From Lamprocystis purpurea DSM 4197 (GTDB lineage Bacteria; Pseudomonadota; Gammaproteobacteria; Chromatiales; Chromatiaceae): a DNA stretch of 54,540 nucleotides. Where the stretch lies: NCBI RefSeq assembly GCF_000379525.1, contig NZ_KB902362.1, positions 38,305 through 92,844 on the forward strand, given 5' to 3'. The notes beneath the pieces were generated by a model. The model was not told the origin of the DNA. It searched no databases and was given only the letters and a program-made list of their open reading frames with translations. The position numbers and the translations under genes were made by a program. Shown one piece after another: positions 30,578 to 38,497 of the stretch (the first letter of the stretch is position 1; each line of letters starts with the position of its first letter).

Positions 30578-31153
30578 TTATAGGTCCGCGGGTAATGGCC
30601 CGAAGTTGATGCCGATCGAGAGCCTCAATTGACCGCTGCGATTGGGCTCCACCGCATGTGGAAGGTTGGGGGGGAAGAAGAGCAGCGTACCGGCGACGGG
30701 TGTGACACGCATGGTGAGTGGGCCGTCATAGAGGATCAGATCGCCGCAGTCGGCCGGGGCGTCAACATAATAGACCGCCGAGAGTCGCTCATCGCACTCG
30801 TCATGCGTGTGTTCGCTGGTGTGGTGGCCGGGTCCCGTGGCGTTGAACCAGAAGCCGCAGCGCAGTCCGTGGGCTGATTCGCCGAGGATGGTCGCGGCGC
30901 AGTGCAGCGCGTGCTCGAGTACGGGCGCGAGTGCCGGCATCCGCGCCCGCTCCAGATAGAGGTTCTCATAGCGCCCGCCGACAAGATGGCTGCGGCGGTC
31001 GAAAGACTCCGGCGTCAAGGTCTGGAACGCGGTCAGGATAGCGGCATTGACGGCCGCGGCGCCCGGCAGGACGCAGCGCTGGATACGCGCGTTGACCCAG
31101 GGATGGGAGGCCGCGGTTTCGGACACGGCGTCCTGATCCAGCTCCCCGTTCAT
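30578..31153 (-). CDS. 2OG-Fe(II) oxygenase family protein
   Basis: 191 residues. The C-terminal half has the double-stranded beta-helix signature of TIGR02466-like putative 2OG-Fe(II) oxygenases. An iron-binding H-T-H-D-E-C-D lies near 118-124, then LSAVYYVDAP, GTLLFFPPNLPHAVEPN (distal iron histidine in PHAV) and a 2OG-binding arginine in QLRLSIGINFGP. The substrate is unknown. Its ATG overlaps the stop of creA by four bases (ATGA), so the two are translationally coupled. Confidence 0.85.
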   Translation of the reverse strand: MNGELDQDAVSETAASHPWVNARIQRCVLPGAAAVNAAILTAFQTLTPESFDRRSHLVGGRYENLYLERARMPALAPVLEHALHCAATILGESAHGLRCGFWFNATGPGHHTSEHTHDECDERLSAVYYVDAPADCGDLILYDGPLTMRVTPVAGTLLFFPPNLPHAVEPNRSGQLRLSIGINFGPLPADL

Positions 31154-31680
31154 TTGGCGCTCTGGGGTGCCGTGGGTGCAGGGGTCGGTGTTTGCCAGGG
31201 CGCAATGGCCACCACCGTCACGCTGTTCTTGGGTGAGCCCTCGATGATCCGGTCGCTGTAGGTCAGATAGACCAGGACATTGCGCGGGGCGTCGTAGAAC
31301 CGAACGACCTGAAGCGTCTTGAAGAGCAGTGAAGTGCGCTTCTTGAAGACCTCCTCGCCGTTGCGCTTCCCGCTACGGATGTCCTCCGGCAAGGTGATGG
31401 GGCCGATCTGAGTGCACTCGATATCCGCATCCGAGGTGTCTTCCGCCACCCCGACGGCCCCGGAGATCCCGCCCGTCTTGGCCCGGCTCAGATAGCAGGC
31501 GACTCCGGGGAGATCCTCGTCCAGAAAGACCTCGACGACGATCTTGTCGTTCGGCCCCATGAACTTGAACTTGGTGCCGACGCTGCCGATGATGTCCGCT
31601 GCGGCGGACTGGGCGAGCACCATCGCGATCAGCGTGATGAGACCGCAGCGCGCGCCATGTACGAGTGTTGACGAGTTCAC
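31150..31680 (-). CDS. creA: CreA family periplasmic protein
   Basis: 176 residues from a GTG start, with a GGAG about 11 bases upstream. A signal peptide ends at SAAAD. The mature region follows E. coli CreA closely: GSVGTKFKFMGPNDKIVVE, CYLSRAKTGGISGAVGVAED, FKKRTSLLFKTLQVVRFYD, YSDRIIEGSPKNSV. CreA has no settled biochemical role. The extra C-terminal tail is Pro/Thr rich. Confidence 0.93.
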   Translation of the reverse strand: MNSSTLVHGARCGLITLIAMVLAQSAAADIIGSVGTKFKFMGPNDKIVVEVFLDEDLPGVACYLSRAKTGGISGAVGVAEDTSDADIECTQIGPITLPEDIRSGKRNGEEVFKKRTSLLFKTLQVVRFYDAPRNVLVYLTYSDRIIEGSPKNSVTVVAIAPWQTPTPAPTAPQSAK

Positions 31681-31744
31681 TTGCGGACCACTCCTCTGCT
31701 GCGTTTTTCGGTTTTGCCGCCTGGTCCGGTCCGATTCAGTCCGG

Positions 31745-32959
31745 TCAGCGACTGGCGTTGGGTTCGGGTCCGAACAGCCGATCGAATTCCCGACGGCTGC
31801 GCGTCAAGGCGTCCTCGATGGAGACCCCGAGGAACCAGTTACCGGTGATTCCGAGCCGACTGCCGGCCAGCGCCTGATCGATCCGGGCCACCACGGAGGC
31901 ATGACCGGCACGCAGGGCCGGCAGCCGGTTGTGGGTTTCCCCCTGTGCGGCGATGTGCCGCGGATCGACGCCGAGTGCCGCGCAGGCGACAGTCACCTGT
32001 TCCTTCGGGCACAGTTCGCCGGGACGGAAATGAAAAGCAAAGCCGCGATAGGTGCTGTCCGGGAGGAAGTCGCGCGACACCGCCGAGTAGAAGCTGCCGC
32101 CGACCGCGATCAGACCTGCCAGTGGCGGCAGTTGCAGGTCGCTGACGCGGAAGGCGAGTGTCAGGGTCTCGATCTCCGCCATGGCGATGGCGGCGATCGT
32201 CTGTTGCGCGGCGGCGAAACCGGCCGGCATCAGTCGGGCGGCCTGGTCCGGCGGGACCGCCAGCGTCAAATAGGCGCAGGTGAGCGCGGTGCCATCCCCC
32301 AGGTCGATCCGGAAACCGTCCGCGGCGGGGGTGACGGCGGCGACATTCACCCCGGTGCGCACCTGGATGCGCTCCTGGGCCGCAATCGCCTGGGGGATGC
32401 GGGACAGTCCGTCCGCGAAGGTGAAGGCCTTGATGACGTCCTTGCGGCGCGGCTTGCGCCGGAACAGGGCCTCCGCGGGATAGTCGTCCGCGTCCTGGCA
32501 GATCACCGCCTGGAAGGCGTGGCGCAGCAGGTCGCGGTAGTTGCGTCGACCCAGGACCCGGCCGTAATAGTCGGCGACCCGCTGCCCCTCCTTGGGGGTG
32601 GTGAAGAGGCGCGGCAGCGAGACCGCCGCCTCCAGCGGATGCAGGGCGGAGCCGATGCTGCGGCGCTTACCGTCTTTCCACAGCCGGTAGCCGACCTTGG
32701 TCTTGGTCTGGACCGCGGCGGTCAGGCCCAGATCGTCCATGATGCCGAGCAGGTTGCCGTAACTGTTGAAGCAGGTGTGGCTGCCGGCCTCGGTCCAGAA
32801 CCCATCGAGTCCCGCGAACGGGTGGGTCTTGATGCAGCCGCCCACGCGTTGGGACGACTCCAGCACCAGCGTGCCGAGTTCGCGCCGGGCCGAAAAATGG
32901 GCGGCACCCAGCCCGCTGATGCCGGCGCCGATGACGATATGGTCGAAATCCTTGGTCAT
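31745..32959 (-). CDS. FAD-dependent amine oxidase / protoporphyrinogen oxidase-like protein
   Basis: 404 residues from the ATG at 32959; an upstream extension of the frame overlaps the neighbouring gene and is not family-like. The N-terminus is a Rossmann dinucleotide site, VIGAGISGLGAAHFSARR, followed by LVLESSQRVGGCIKTH, the standard opening of the flavin amine oxidase / PPOX superfamily. The C-terminus holds GITGNWFLGVSIEDAL, the second FAD contact. No signal peptide. It starts 8 bp after the small gene at 32968-33501. Substrate unknown; a porphyrin, carotenoid or amine substrate would all fit the superfamily. Confidence 0.87.
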   Translation of the reverse strand: MTKDFDHIVIGAGISGLGAAHFSARRELGTLVLESSQRVGGCIKTHPFAGLDGFWTEAGSHTCFNSYGNLLGIMDDLGLTAAVQTKTKVGYRLWKDGKRRSIGSALHPLEAAVSLPRLFTTPKEGQRVADYYGRVLGRRNYRDLLRHAFQAVICQDADDYPAEALFRRKPRRKDVIKAFTFADGLSRIPQAIAAQERIQVRTGVNVAAVTPAADGFRIDLGDGTALTCAYLTLAVPPDQAARLMPAGFAAAQQTIAAIAMAEIETLTLAFRVSDLQLPPLAGLIAVGGSFYSAVSRDFLPDSTYRGFAFHFRPGELCPKEQVTVACAALGVDPRHIAAQGETHNRLPALRAGHASVVARIDQALAGSRLGITGNWFLGVSIEDALTRSRREFDRLFGPEPNASR

Positions 32960-32967
32960 CTCGATTG

Positions 32968-33501
32968 CTAATCCAACTGTGGATTGGTATTGCCTTCGGC
33001 CCGCGGTTCGACAGGCGCCAGGCTGAGGTAACTGATGTCCGGTTCCGGGGTGGGCGTGGGCGGGGGCGCGCAGTCCGCCAGGGTCCACTGATCACCCGGT
33101 ACCAGGCTCAGATAACTGATATCCAGGTCCGGTCCGCCGCCGACCGGTGGTTCCTCCAGATGACCGCCTTGTGGAGCCAGGGACAAATGCCCGGTGTCGA
33201 TGGTGCGCACCCGTGCGGGCGCATCCGTCGCGGCTATCGCGTCGACGCTGTCCGGTCCATTCGGACCCTCCACCGGCGTGATCGTGAGCGTGGCCCCCGC
33301 GTGAGCAAAAATCGTCTCGAAGCGGGTCGCGGTGGCAAAATCGACGTCGCGCTTGACGATGACGGGTCGGCCGGTGAACAGGCGCTCCGTACCCTTGTCG
33401 GTGAGCTTGAAGACCGCGCGCAGGCGCTGTCGGACTTGCTCTGGGTCGGCTCCTGGTGCGATCAGACCCAGGTAACTGAGATCGAAGCGTTCGTCGGACA
33501 T
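32968..33501 (-). CDS. Small protein with repeated SYLSL motif and shared N-terminal domain
   Basis: 177 residues. Residues 1-75 (FDLSYLGLIAPGADPEQVRQ, then RPVIVKRDVDFATATRFETI) resemble the N-terminal domain of the membrane protein at 17093-18364: an L-x-PG turn, a helix, then (V/T)xxKR followed by an A-x-R(Y/F) helix. The second half is a Pro/Gly-rich tail carrying three near-copies of a short motif: DTGHLSLAPQ, DISYLSLVPG and DISYLSLAPV. The N-terminal FDLSYLGLIAPG is a fourth. No known family recognised. It lies 8 bp upstream of the FAD oxidoreductase. Confidence 0.8.
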   Translation of the reverse strand: MSDERFDLSYLGLIAPGADPEQVRQRLRAVFKLTDKGTERLFTGRPVIVKRDVDFATATRFETIFAHAGATLTITPVEGPNGPDSVDAIAATDAPARVRTIDTGHLSLAPQGGHLEEPPVGGGPDLDISYLSLVPGDQWTLADCAPPPTPTPEPDISYLSLAPVEPRAEGNTNPQLD

Positions 33502-33618
33502 GGTTCAACTCGCTCTTGGCAGCGCGCCCCTGCCGTCATCGCGCCAACGGGCCATACCGAAGGCGCGCGTCGGCAGCCTGGGATAGGGCCCGCTGAGGCG
33601 GATCGACGCGGAACGCGG

Positions 33619-34227
33619 TTACTCGATCGTTTTGCTCAGGCTGACGGCCCCGCGGACATCACCGACAGCATAACCGCGCGCCTGGTCTTCTGGATAGGCT
33701 TGATCCAGTGCGGCGGCGACTTCCGGGGTGATGGCGTTGCCATGACAGGCCAGGCAGGGCTCACCGGTTGGAATCGCTTTCATGAAGCGGAACTGCTTGG
33801 TTCCGTCGATTTGTACCACTTCGGCGAAGGCCATGGTGTCGACCGGCTCGCCGGCCGCCTGGCGTTGATCGAAACGGGTCAGGACTTGCTGTTCCCAGGC
33901 GTCCGGTGTGTCGAGCTGCGGATTGCGTGTCTTGAGGCTGACGCGTCCGACCTCCCAGCCGGACCGGGTGGCGATGTCTTTCGCGATGGCTGGGGCGCGG
34001 TCCTGGCAGACGCTGACCGCCTTGGTCGGCCCGCCGGACTTGATGGCGGCCTCCAGCTCACCTTTCAGGGTGCCGGCGAACTCCTTGACGAGTGACTTGG
34101 CTTCCTCGGCCAACGGGTTTGCGGCGGGCGCGGCAGCCGTCGGCGCCATTGGCGCCGCGGGCGGCTCCGCGGCCAGTGCGCCGGCGGTAAACAGGGTGGC
34201 AATCGCGCCGAGCAGGGTGTGGTTCAT
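33619..34227 (-). CDS. Tll0287-like (DUF3365) monoheme c-type cytochrome
   Basis: 202 residues with a signal peptide (LFTAGALAAEP) and an Ala/Pro linker to about residue 40. The body fits the Tll0287-like/DUF3365 family: AVSVCQDRAPAIAKDIA, VGRVSLKTRNPQLD, and a single heme site CLACHG followed by YPEDQARGYAVGDVRGAVSL. It should be a periplasmic heme protein or heme sensor. It may be the first gene of the minus-strand run, about 117 bp upstream of the next gene. Confidence 0.88.
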   Translation of the reverse strand: MNHTLLGAIATLFTAGALAAEPPAAPMAPTAAAPAANPLAEEAKSLVKEFAGTLKGELEAAIKSGGPTKAVSVCQDRAPAIAKDIATRSGWEVGRVSLKTRNPQLDTPDAWEQQVLTRFDQRQAAGEPVDTMAFAEVVQIDGTKQFRFMKAIPTGEPCLACHGNAITPEVAAALDQAYPEDQARGYAVGDVRGAVSLSKTIE

Positions 34228-34370
34228 GAGAAAACTCCAGTGCGTCGATAATGTTGATCAAGGTACTCTGAGACAGCGTTGCAGTGTGCCTGGTTCTGGC
34301 TGCCGGGGCTTTGCGGAATCTCATGCTGCCGACGTCAGGGCCACGTCTGGATATTCCGGTGCGAAGGGTA

Positions 34371-34462
34371 TATAGCCTTCGGACGTGATAACCGGACAAG
34401 GGGCGGGTTTCAAACCCGCCCCTACACGAAGGTCTGTCTGGATATCAGGTGCGAACGCTATA
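34371..34462. mobile_element. 92-bp Correia-like MITE with TATAGC ends
   Basis: The left end TATAGCCTTCGGACGTGATA and the right end (reverse complement TATAGCGTTCGCACCTGATA) are inverted repeats of about 28 bp. The centre is a second palindrome, GGGGCGGGTTT/AAACCCGCCCC. TA lies at each border, as expected for an IS630/Tc1-type mover. A near-identical copy lies at 37286-37378 and a half copy at 7120-7166. The right border continues as GCTATAATCC, creating TATAAT at 34459-34464, aimed at the downstream gene. Confidence 0.85.
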
Positions 34463-34464
34463 AT
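34459..34464 (+). promoter_or_regulatory. TATAAT at MITE border, candidate -10
   Basis: The outer end of the 34371-34462 element reads GCTATAAT, a consensus -10 about 75 bp before the ATG at 34540. The expected -35 position holds only GTCTGG/TGTCTG, so the promoter is uncertain. Correia elements in Neisseria are known to supply such outward promoters; applying that here is inference. Confidence 0.4.
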
Positions 34465-34539
34465 CCGCTCGCGGCCTCACCGCGGCGGGATGCGATGCAG
34501 TCCCCGCCCGGAAGTCGCCACCACCCCACGGGAGTCGCG

Positions 34540-36393
34540 ATGCACGCCATATGCGGTTGGATGGGGCAGATTGCCGACGCGGCGGCCTCGGACCGAATCC
34601 TCGACCAGATGCTTGAGCGCTGCCGCGGCGGTGCACCTGACGCCAAGGGCGCGGGTCTGATCCGCGACCTGAGCGGCCATGCGGCAACCCTGGCCGGAGC
34701 TGGGCAGGTCTATGCGGACGGGGAGGTGGTGGTCTGTCTCACCGAGCCGGTCATGCTGTCGACTGGTTCCGCGCCGGCCGTGCCGGCGGACGCGGAGGCG
34801 GTGGCTCGACGCTATCACGCGCAGGGCGATGCGCTGCTCGGCCACTGTCATGGCAGCTTCGGCCTGGTGGTCATGGACTTGCGCCGCCGCAAGATCCTGA
34901 TGGCCGTGGATCGGGCCGGCATCCGGCCGCTCTATTTCCGGCGCAGCGGTGCGGCCGTGGTCTTCGCCAGCCGGCTGTCCGCGCTGCGCGAGCTCCCCGA
35001 TTTTCAGGCGAACCTGAGTGACCAGGCTCTGTTCGATTATCTGTACTGTCATGTCGTCCCGAGTCCGGGCACCATCTATCAAGGCGTTGAGAAGCTGTTG
35101 CCGGCCCAGGCCATTGATCTCGGTCCGCTGGGTCGACATGCGTTTTTCTATTGGCAGATGCCGTATCGGGACGACAACCCGGCCGCGCTGACCGATCTCA
35201 AGCGCGAATTTCGCGGCCTGCTGCCGCTGGTGGTGGAGCAGGCCGCGGCGGCTCCCGGACCCGACGCGACCGCGGTCGGCTGTTTCCTGAGCGGCGGTAC
35301 CGATAGTTCCACCGTCGCCGGCACGCTACGCCAATTGCGTGGTGCACCGGTGCGCACCTATTCGATGGGATTTGCGGCGGCGGGTTTCAACGAGCGCGAT
35401 GATGCGCGTCTCGCCGCCCGTCACTTCGCGACGGATGCGCGTGAATACCAGGTCCAGCCGCAGGACCTGCTCGAGGCCATTCCGCTGGTGGCCGCCTATT
35501 GTGATGAGCCCTTTGCCAACGCCTCCATCGTGCCGGCCTATTTGTGCGCCCGCTATGCCCGGGCCGACGGCATGGAGCGCTTGTTGGGCGGCGACGGCGG
35601 TGACGAGATTTTCGGCGGCAATGCCCGCTATGCTACCCAACAGGTTTTCGAGATCTACGGCAATCTGCCCGGCTGGCTGCGCCGCGGACTGGTCGACCCG
35701 CTCGCCGCCATTCCTGGTCTCCGTGCGGTTCCCGGACTGCGCAAGTTCAAGCACTACGTGGAGCAGGCCCGCATCCCCCTGCCGGATCGTCTGGAGACTT
35801 ACAACTTCCTGCACCGTACGCCGCTCGGCGAGATCTTCGACCCCGGCTTCCTCGCGCGGGTCGATCCGGACGCGCCCTTGGCGAGTCAGCGCGCCTGTTA
35901 CGAGCGCACCGCCTCCCGCGCCATCGTCAACCGGATGATGCATCTCGATCTCAAGATCACCCTGGCGGACAACGATCTGCGCAAGGTCAGCCAGGCCTGC
36001 GAACTGGCGGGGATCGACGTCCGGTATCCGCTGCTCGATGAGCGTCTCATGACCTTCGCGGCCGGGGTACCGCCCCAGATACAGATCAAGAACAACCAGT
36101 TGCGCTGGTTCTTCAAGGAGGCGTTGGCCGATTTCCTGCCGCCCGCGATTCTCACCAAGAAAAAACACGGCTTCGGCGTGCCGATCGGGCTGTGGCTGGC
36201 CGAGTACCCGCCGCTCAAGGCCCTGACCGTGGACAGCCTGGGCACCTTGCGCGAGCGCGGCATCGTCAATCCCGCCTATATCGACTGGCTGCGCGCCCGG
36301 CACGCGGGCGAGCAGGCGGGCTATTACGGCGTCATGCTCTGGGTGCTGGTCATGTTGGAGCACTGGCTGCGCGCCCATGGCCATGCATCCTGA
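34540..36393 (+). CDS. Asparagine-synthetase-like amidotransferase with degenerate glutaminase domain
   Basis: 617 residues from the ATG at 34540 (GGAG at the right spacing). The C-terminal synthetase domain is intact: PP-loop SGGTDSSTVAG, GGDGGDEIFGGN, DLRKVSQACELAGIDVRYPLLDERL and KKHGFGVPIGLWL. The N-terminal glutaminase domain is abnormal. The nucleophile cysteine is not next to the initiator Met (MHAICGWMG). The usual RHRGPD is replaced by RCRGGAPD, and the NGEIYN glutamine-binding segment is missing (VVVCLTEPV there). GlnB-type hydrolysis may therefore be lost, and ammonia or another amine may be the donor. It could act on a small molecule or surface polymer rather than on aspartate. 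Confidence 0.88.
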   Translation: MHAICGWMGQIADAAASDRILDQMLERCRGGAPDAKGAGLIRDLSGHAATLAGAGQVYADGEVVVCLTEPVMLSTGSAPAVPADAEAVARRYHAQGDALLGHCHGSFGLVVMDLRRRKILMAVDRAGIRPLYFRRSGAAVVFASRLSALRELPDFQANLSDQALFDYLYCHVVPSPGTIYQGVEKLLPAQAIDLGPLGRHAFFYWQMPYRDDNPAALTDLKREFRGLLPLVVEQAAAAPGPDATAVGCFLSGGTDSSTVAGTLRQLRGAPVRTYSMGFAAAGFNERDDARLAARHFATDAREYQVQPQDLLEAIPLVAAYCDEPFANASIVPAYLCARYARADGMERLLGGDGGDEIFGGNARYATQQVFEIYGNLPGWLRRGLVDPLAAIPGLRAVPGLRKFKHYVEQARIPLPDRLETYNFLHRTPLGEIFDPGFLARVDPDAPLASQRACYERTASRAIVNRMMHLDLKITLADNDLRKVSQACELAGIDVRYPLLDERLMTFAAGVPPQIQIKNNQLRWFFKEALADFLPPAILTKKKHGFGVPIGLWLAEYPPLKALTVDSLGTLRERGIVNPAYIDWLRARHAGEQAGYYGVMLWVLVMLEHWLRAHGHAS

Positions 36394-37198
36394 GCATTCC
36401 GGCGCGATACCGCCGACGGGGGGCTCCATGGCGCCGCGGCCGGGGGCGGTCCATGGTGCTCGGGCCAGGTTCAATCCTGGTGCCGCGGGTGGTCCGCCCG
36501 GACGCTGGAACGAGCGGCTGAAAAGCCACAGGTATCTGATCCTGCTCCTGGTGCTGGTCTGCGTCCTGATTGTTCAGTCGGTTGATCGGCGTCTGGTCGG
36601 CGTGACCGCCATCGCGGAGTTGCTCGTGATGATCTCGCTGGCCGCCATGGTGTTGGTGGTGTTCGAGGGACGCCGGGGTCGGCTCGCGGCCCTGTGGTCC
36701 GGGGTCGTGGTGGCCGCCCTGGGCGGGGCGCGCTATCTCCTGCCGGCGGTGTCCCATCCCGGACTCGAAGTGCTGCAACAAGTGTTGTTGATGTGTTTTC
36801 ACGGCTGGGCCGCGGCGCTGATTCTGCGCGACGTCTTTCAGCAGGAGCGGATTCGTACGGACGACGTGCTCGGGGCCGTGAGCGGCTACCTTCTGGCCGC
36901 TGCCGCCTGGGCGAACCTCTATGCCGTCTTCGAGATCCTGTTCCCCGGCTCCTTCACCATCAGCCCCGACCTGACGGCCCAGTTCAGCGATCTGCGGGGG
37001 CGCCTGGCCCTGTTAACCTACTTCAGCCTCGCGACCATTACCTCGGTCGGCTATGGCGACATTGCGCCGGCACGCGGACCCATGACCGCCTTCGCCATGC
37101 TCGAAACGGTGTTTGGTCAGTTCTACATCGCCGTCGTCGTCGCGCAACTCGTCGGCATGCGCTTGGCGCAAGGGACGCGGGGCAAGGGCGGCCGGTGA
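36377..37198 (+). CDS. Two-pore-type potassium channel-like membrane protein
   Basis: 273 residues. After a Gly/Pro-rich cytoplasmic N-terminus (to about 45) there are several hydrophobic helices, starting HRYLILLLVLVCVLIVQSV. The last two flank the pore loop, ending in the selectivity filter TITSVGYGDIAPA (about residues 226-238), the K+-channel signature. It lacks a C-terminal RCK/TrkA-N domain. The gene overlaps the asparagine-synthetase-like gene by 17 bp, so the two are co-transcribed and probably coupled, although their joint function is not obvious. ATGs at 36383 and 36428 are alternative starts. Confidence 0.88.
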   Translation: MAMHPEHSGAIPPTGGSMAPRPGAVHGARARFNPGAAGGPPGRWNERLKSHRYLILLLVLVCVLIVQSVDRRLVGVTAIAELLVMISLAAMVLVVFEGRRGRLAALWSGVVVAALGGARYLLPAVSHPGLEVLQQVLLMCFHGWAAALILRDVFQQERIRTDDVLGAVSGYLLAAAAWANLYAVFEILFPGSFTISPDLTAQFSDLRGRLALLTYFSLATITSVGYGDIAPARGPMTAFAMLETVFGQFYIAVVVAQLVGMRLAQGTRGKGGR

Positions 37199-37285
37199 GG
37201 CGGGCGTATCATCACCGGCGCTACGGAAAGCCGCCAATGTCGGTGCGACTTCAGTCGCACCGACATCCAATCCGATGGTGGGTGG

Positions 37286-37378
37286 TATAGCCTTCGTACC
37301 TGATGTCCAGACAGACCCTTGGTGTAGGGCGGGTTTGAAACCCGCCCCTACGTCCGGTTATCACGTCCGAATGCTATA
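37286..37378. mobile_element. 93-bp Correia-like MITE, second copy
   Basis: This is the reverse-oriented partner of the 34371-34462 element. The ends are TATAGCCTTCGTACCTGATG and (reverse complement) TATAGCATTCGGACGTGATA, with the central palindrome GGCGGGTTT/AAACCCGCC. The right border continues TATAAC. It lies between the channel gene and the ParE-HTH fusion gene. Confidence 0.85.
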
Positions 37379-37385
37379 ACCGGTC

Positions 37386-37940
37386 TCACCTGACATCGGC
37401 ATAGGGTCGCAACACCTCGGAATGCTCTACGGCGAGCCGGGCCACCAGTAGCGCGCTGCCGGGCGGCGGGAAGCGTCCTTGTTCCCAGTCGCGCACGGTG
37501 CCGACCGGGGTTTGCAGCAACCGGGCAAAGGCCGGTTGCGAGAGTCCTAAGGCGGTACGGGCCGCGCGCAGGGCGAGTTGGTTGGGGGTATAGGTGCGGG
37601 CGCGCACGTCGGCGGCCATCTCGGCGAGCGAGGCAGACAGTCCGGGGACAGCCTCGCCGGCATCAGCTTCAATCGCCGCCGCAATACGTTCCAGATCAAT
37701 CTGACCGCTGCCGCTCTGACGATAAAAAGCAATGTGCTTTTCAATCTGGTGCTTGCGGTAGCCAGGGCGGATGTCGTCGCAATCTTTCCCCAGCAGCGGA
37801 TTGTCCGCCAAGGCACGAAAGCCGACGTCCAACAACGTCAGATAACGGGTGCGCTGATCCCGGCCCCAGGTGGCTTGGGTGTAGCGACCGATGGCCTTCA
37901 AGTCAGCCTTGGCCGCCTCGGTCAGCACAAACCTGGGCAT
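37386..37940 (-). CDS. ParE-type toxin fused to HTH antitoxin-like domain
   Basis: 184 residues. Residues 1-85 read as a ParE/RelE-superfamily toxin (MPRFVLTEAAKADLKAIGRY, then DDIRPGYRKHQIEKHIAFYR). They stop just before the usual last strand, LHQRMD. Without a stop the frame continues into an Xre-type antitoxin domain (about 110-184): ALRAARTALGLSQPAFARLL and GTVRDWEQGRFPPPG, as in HigA/NadS antitoxins. This looks like a deletion joining two toxin-antitoxin modules. The gene starts on the last base of the parD remnant's stop (TGATG), the classic parD-parE coupling. Whether the product is active is unknown. Confidence 0.85.
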   Translation of the reverse strand: MPRFVLTEAAKADLKAIGRYTQATWGRDQRTRYLTLLDVGFRALADNPLLGKDCDDIRPGYRKHQIEKHIAFYRQSGSGQIDLERIAAAIEADAGEAVPGLSASLAEMAADVRARTYTPNQLALRAARTALGLSQPAFARLLQTPVGTVRDWEQGRFPPPGSALLVARLAVEHSEVLRPYADVR

Positions 37941-38262
37941 CAGTGCGTACTTTCGCTGTCGAGTTCAGCCAGCAACCCGCTAATAGTCGGCCCTGCCGCT
38001 GGCTTCACCGTCCGCGAGCGCCTGACGCAAGGTAGACGGTTTCAATTCGTGTTCTTCCAGAAGCCGTAAACCGGCTCGAATCGCCTCACTGGCCGAGCCG
38101 TAGCGACCTTGGGCAACCTGCTCGGTGATGAATTGCTCGATCCTGGTCCCCGCGGATCAGATCACGCACGTACGCGCTGCTGGTACCGAAGCGGCGGCTG
38201 ACGACCTGCTCGTCCATATAGGACTTGAGCGCGTCCGGGAGGGAAATGTTCATGCTGCTCAT
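37940..38262 (-). pseudogene. parD: parD antitoxin, broken by two frameshifts
   Basis: Reading across frames on the minus strand gives a full ParD: MSSMNISLPDALKSYMDEQV, SSAYVRDLIRGDQ, then after a frame change near 38138-38150 IEQFITEQVAQGRYGSASEA, IRAGLRLLEEHELKPSTLRQ, ALADGEASGRADY. After a second change near 37981-37984 it ends AELDSESTH, with its stop overlapping the parE ATG. The N-terminal ribbon-helix-helix is intact, but the toxin-binding part is out of frame. Two independent shifts argue for decay rather than sequencing error. Confidence 0.82.
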
Positions 38263-38312
38263 GCCCGGAGCGTAGCGGCGATGGCAAATTTTGGCAAGGT
38301 AGGCGCTGTCGG

Positions 38313-38440
38313 TTATGCGCAGGCGTCGCAAACCGCTAACTGTTCCTTTCCCTTGCGGATGATGCGCTCGGCATCGAAGTCGCGCACGCGCCCGGCCGCG
38401 ATGTCGGCGAGCCCCTCCTGAACCTGCGCGCTTGGTATCG
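38313..38440 (-). pseudogene. C-terminal relic of a ParD-like (CC2985-type) antitoxin
   Basis: The minus-strand frame reads EGLADIAAGRVRDFDAERII then RKGKEQLA before a stop at 38313-38315. This is the characteristic C-terminal toxin-binding tail of CC2985-type ParD antitoxins. The front half of the gene is missing, and upstream sequence runs into the palindrome at 38450. An N-terminal half of the same family lies at 39786-39862 on the same strand. Confidence 0.65.
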
Positions 38441-38449
38441 GTCTCGACT

Positions 38450-38481
38450 TTGTAAGAAAAAATAGCCATTTTTTCTTACAA
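38450..38481. promoter_or_regulatory. Perfect 14-bp-arm palindrome, probable AbiEi-type operator
   Basis: The arms TTGTAAGAAAAAAT and ATTTTTTCTTACAA are separated by AGCC, only 16 bp before the ATG of the AbiEi-like gene. It is strikingly AT-rich in a GC-rich genome. AbiEi antitoxins bind inverted repeats upstream of their own operon, so this is the likely autoregulatory operator. A rho-independent terminator for minus-strand transcription is less likely because the stem is AT-rich. Confidence 0.8.
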
Positions 38482-38497
38482 GCGATAACCTATCTGC

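Larger units (their letters stand above)
34228..34539. other. Divergent intergenic region with MITE
   Basis: 312 bp between the cytochrome gene and the asparagine-synthetase-like gene. It contains the Correia-like element at 34371-34462 and, just before it (34345-34372), an extra copy of one terminal repeat, suggesting a second insertion event or a rearranged copy. No gene is supported. A GGAG lies five bases before the ATG at 34540. Confidence 0.6.

Noticed and set aside
38086-38469. A single 127-residue protein on the minus strand
   Set aside because: It stitches an out-of-frame antitoxin relic to the N-terminal part of the frameshifted parD; neither half is a proper gene in that frame.
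38450-38481. Rho-independent terminator
   Set aside because: The perfect stem is almost entirely A/T and sits just before a start codon, which fits an operator better than a GC-stem terminator.
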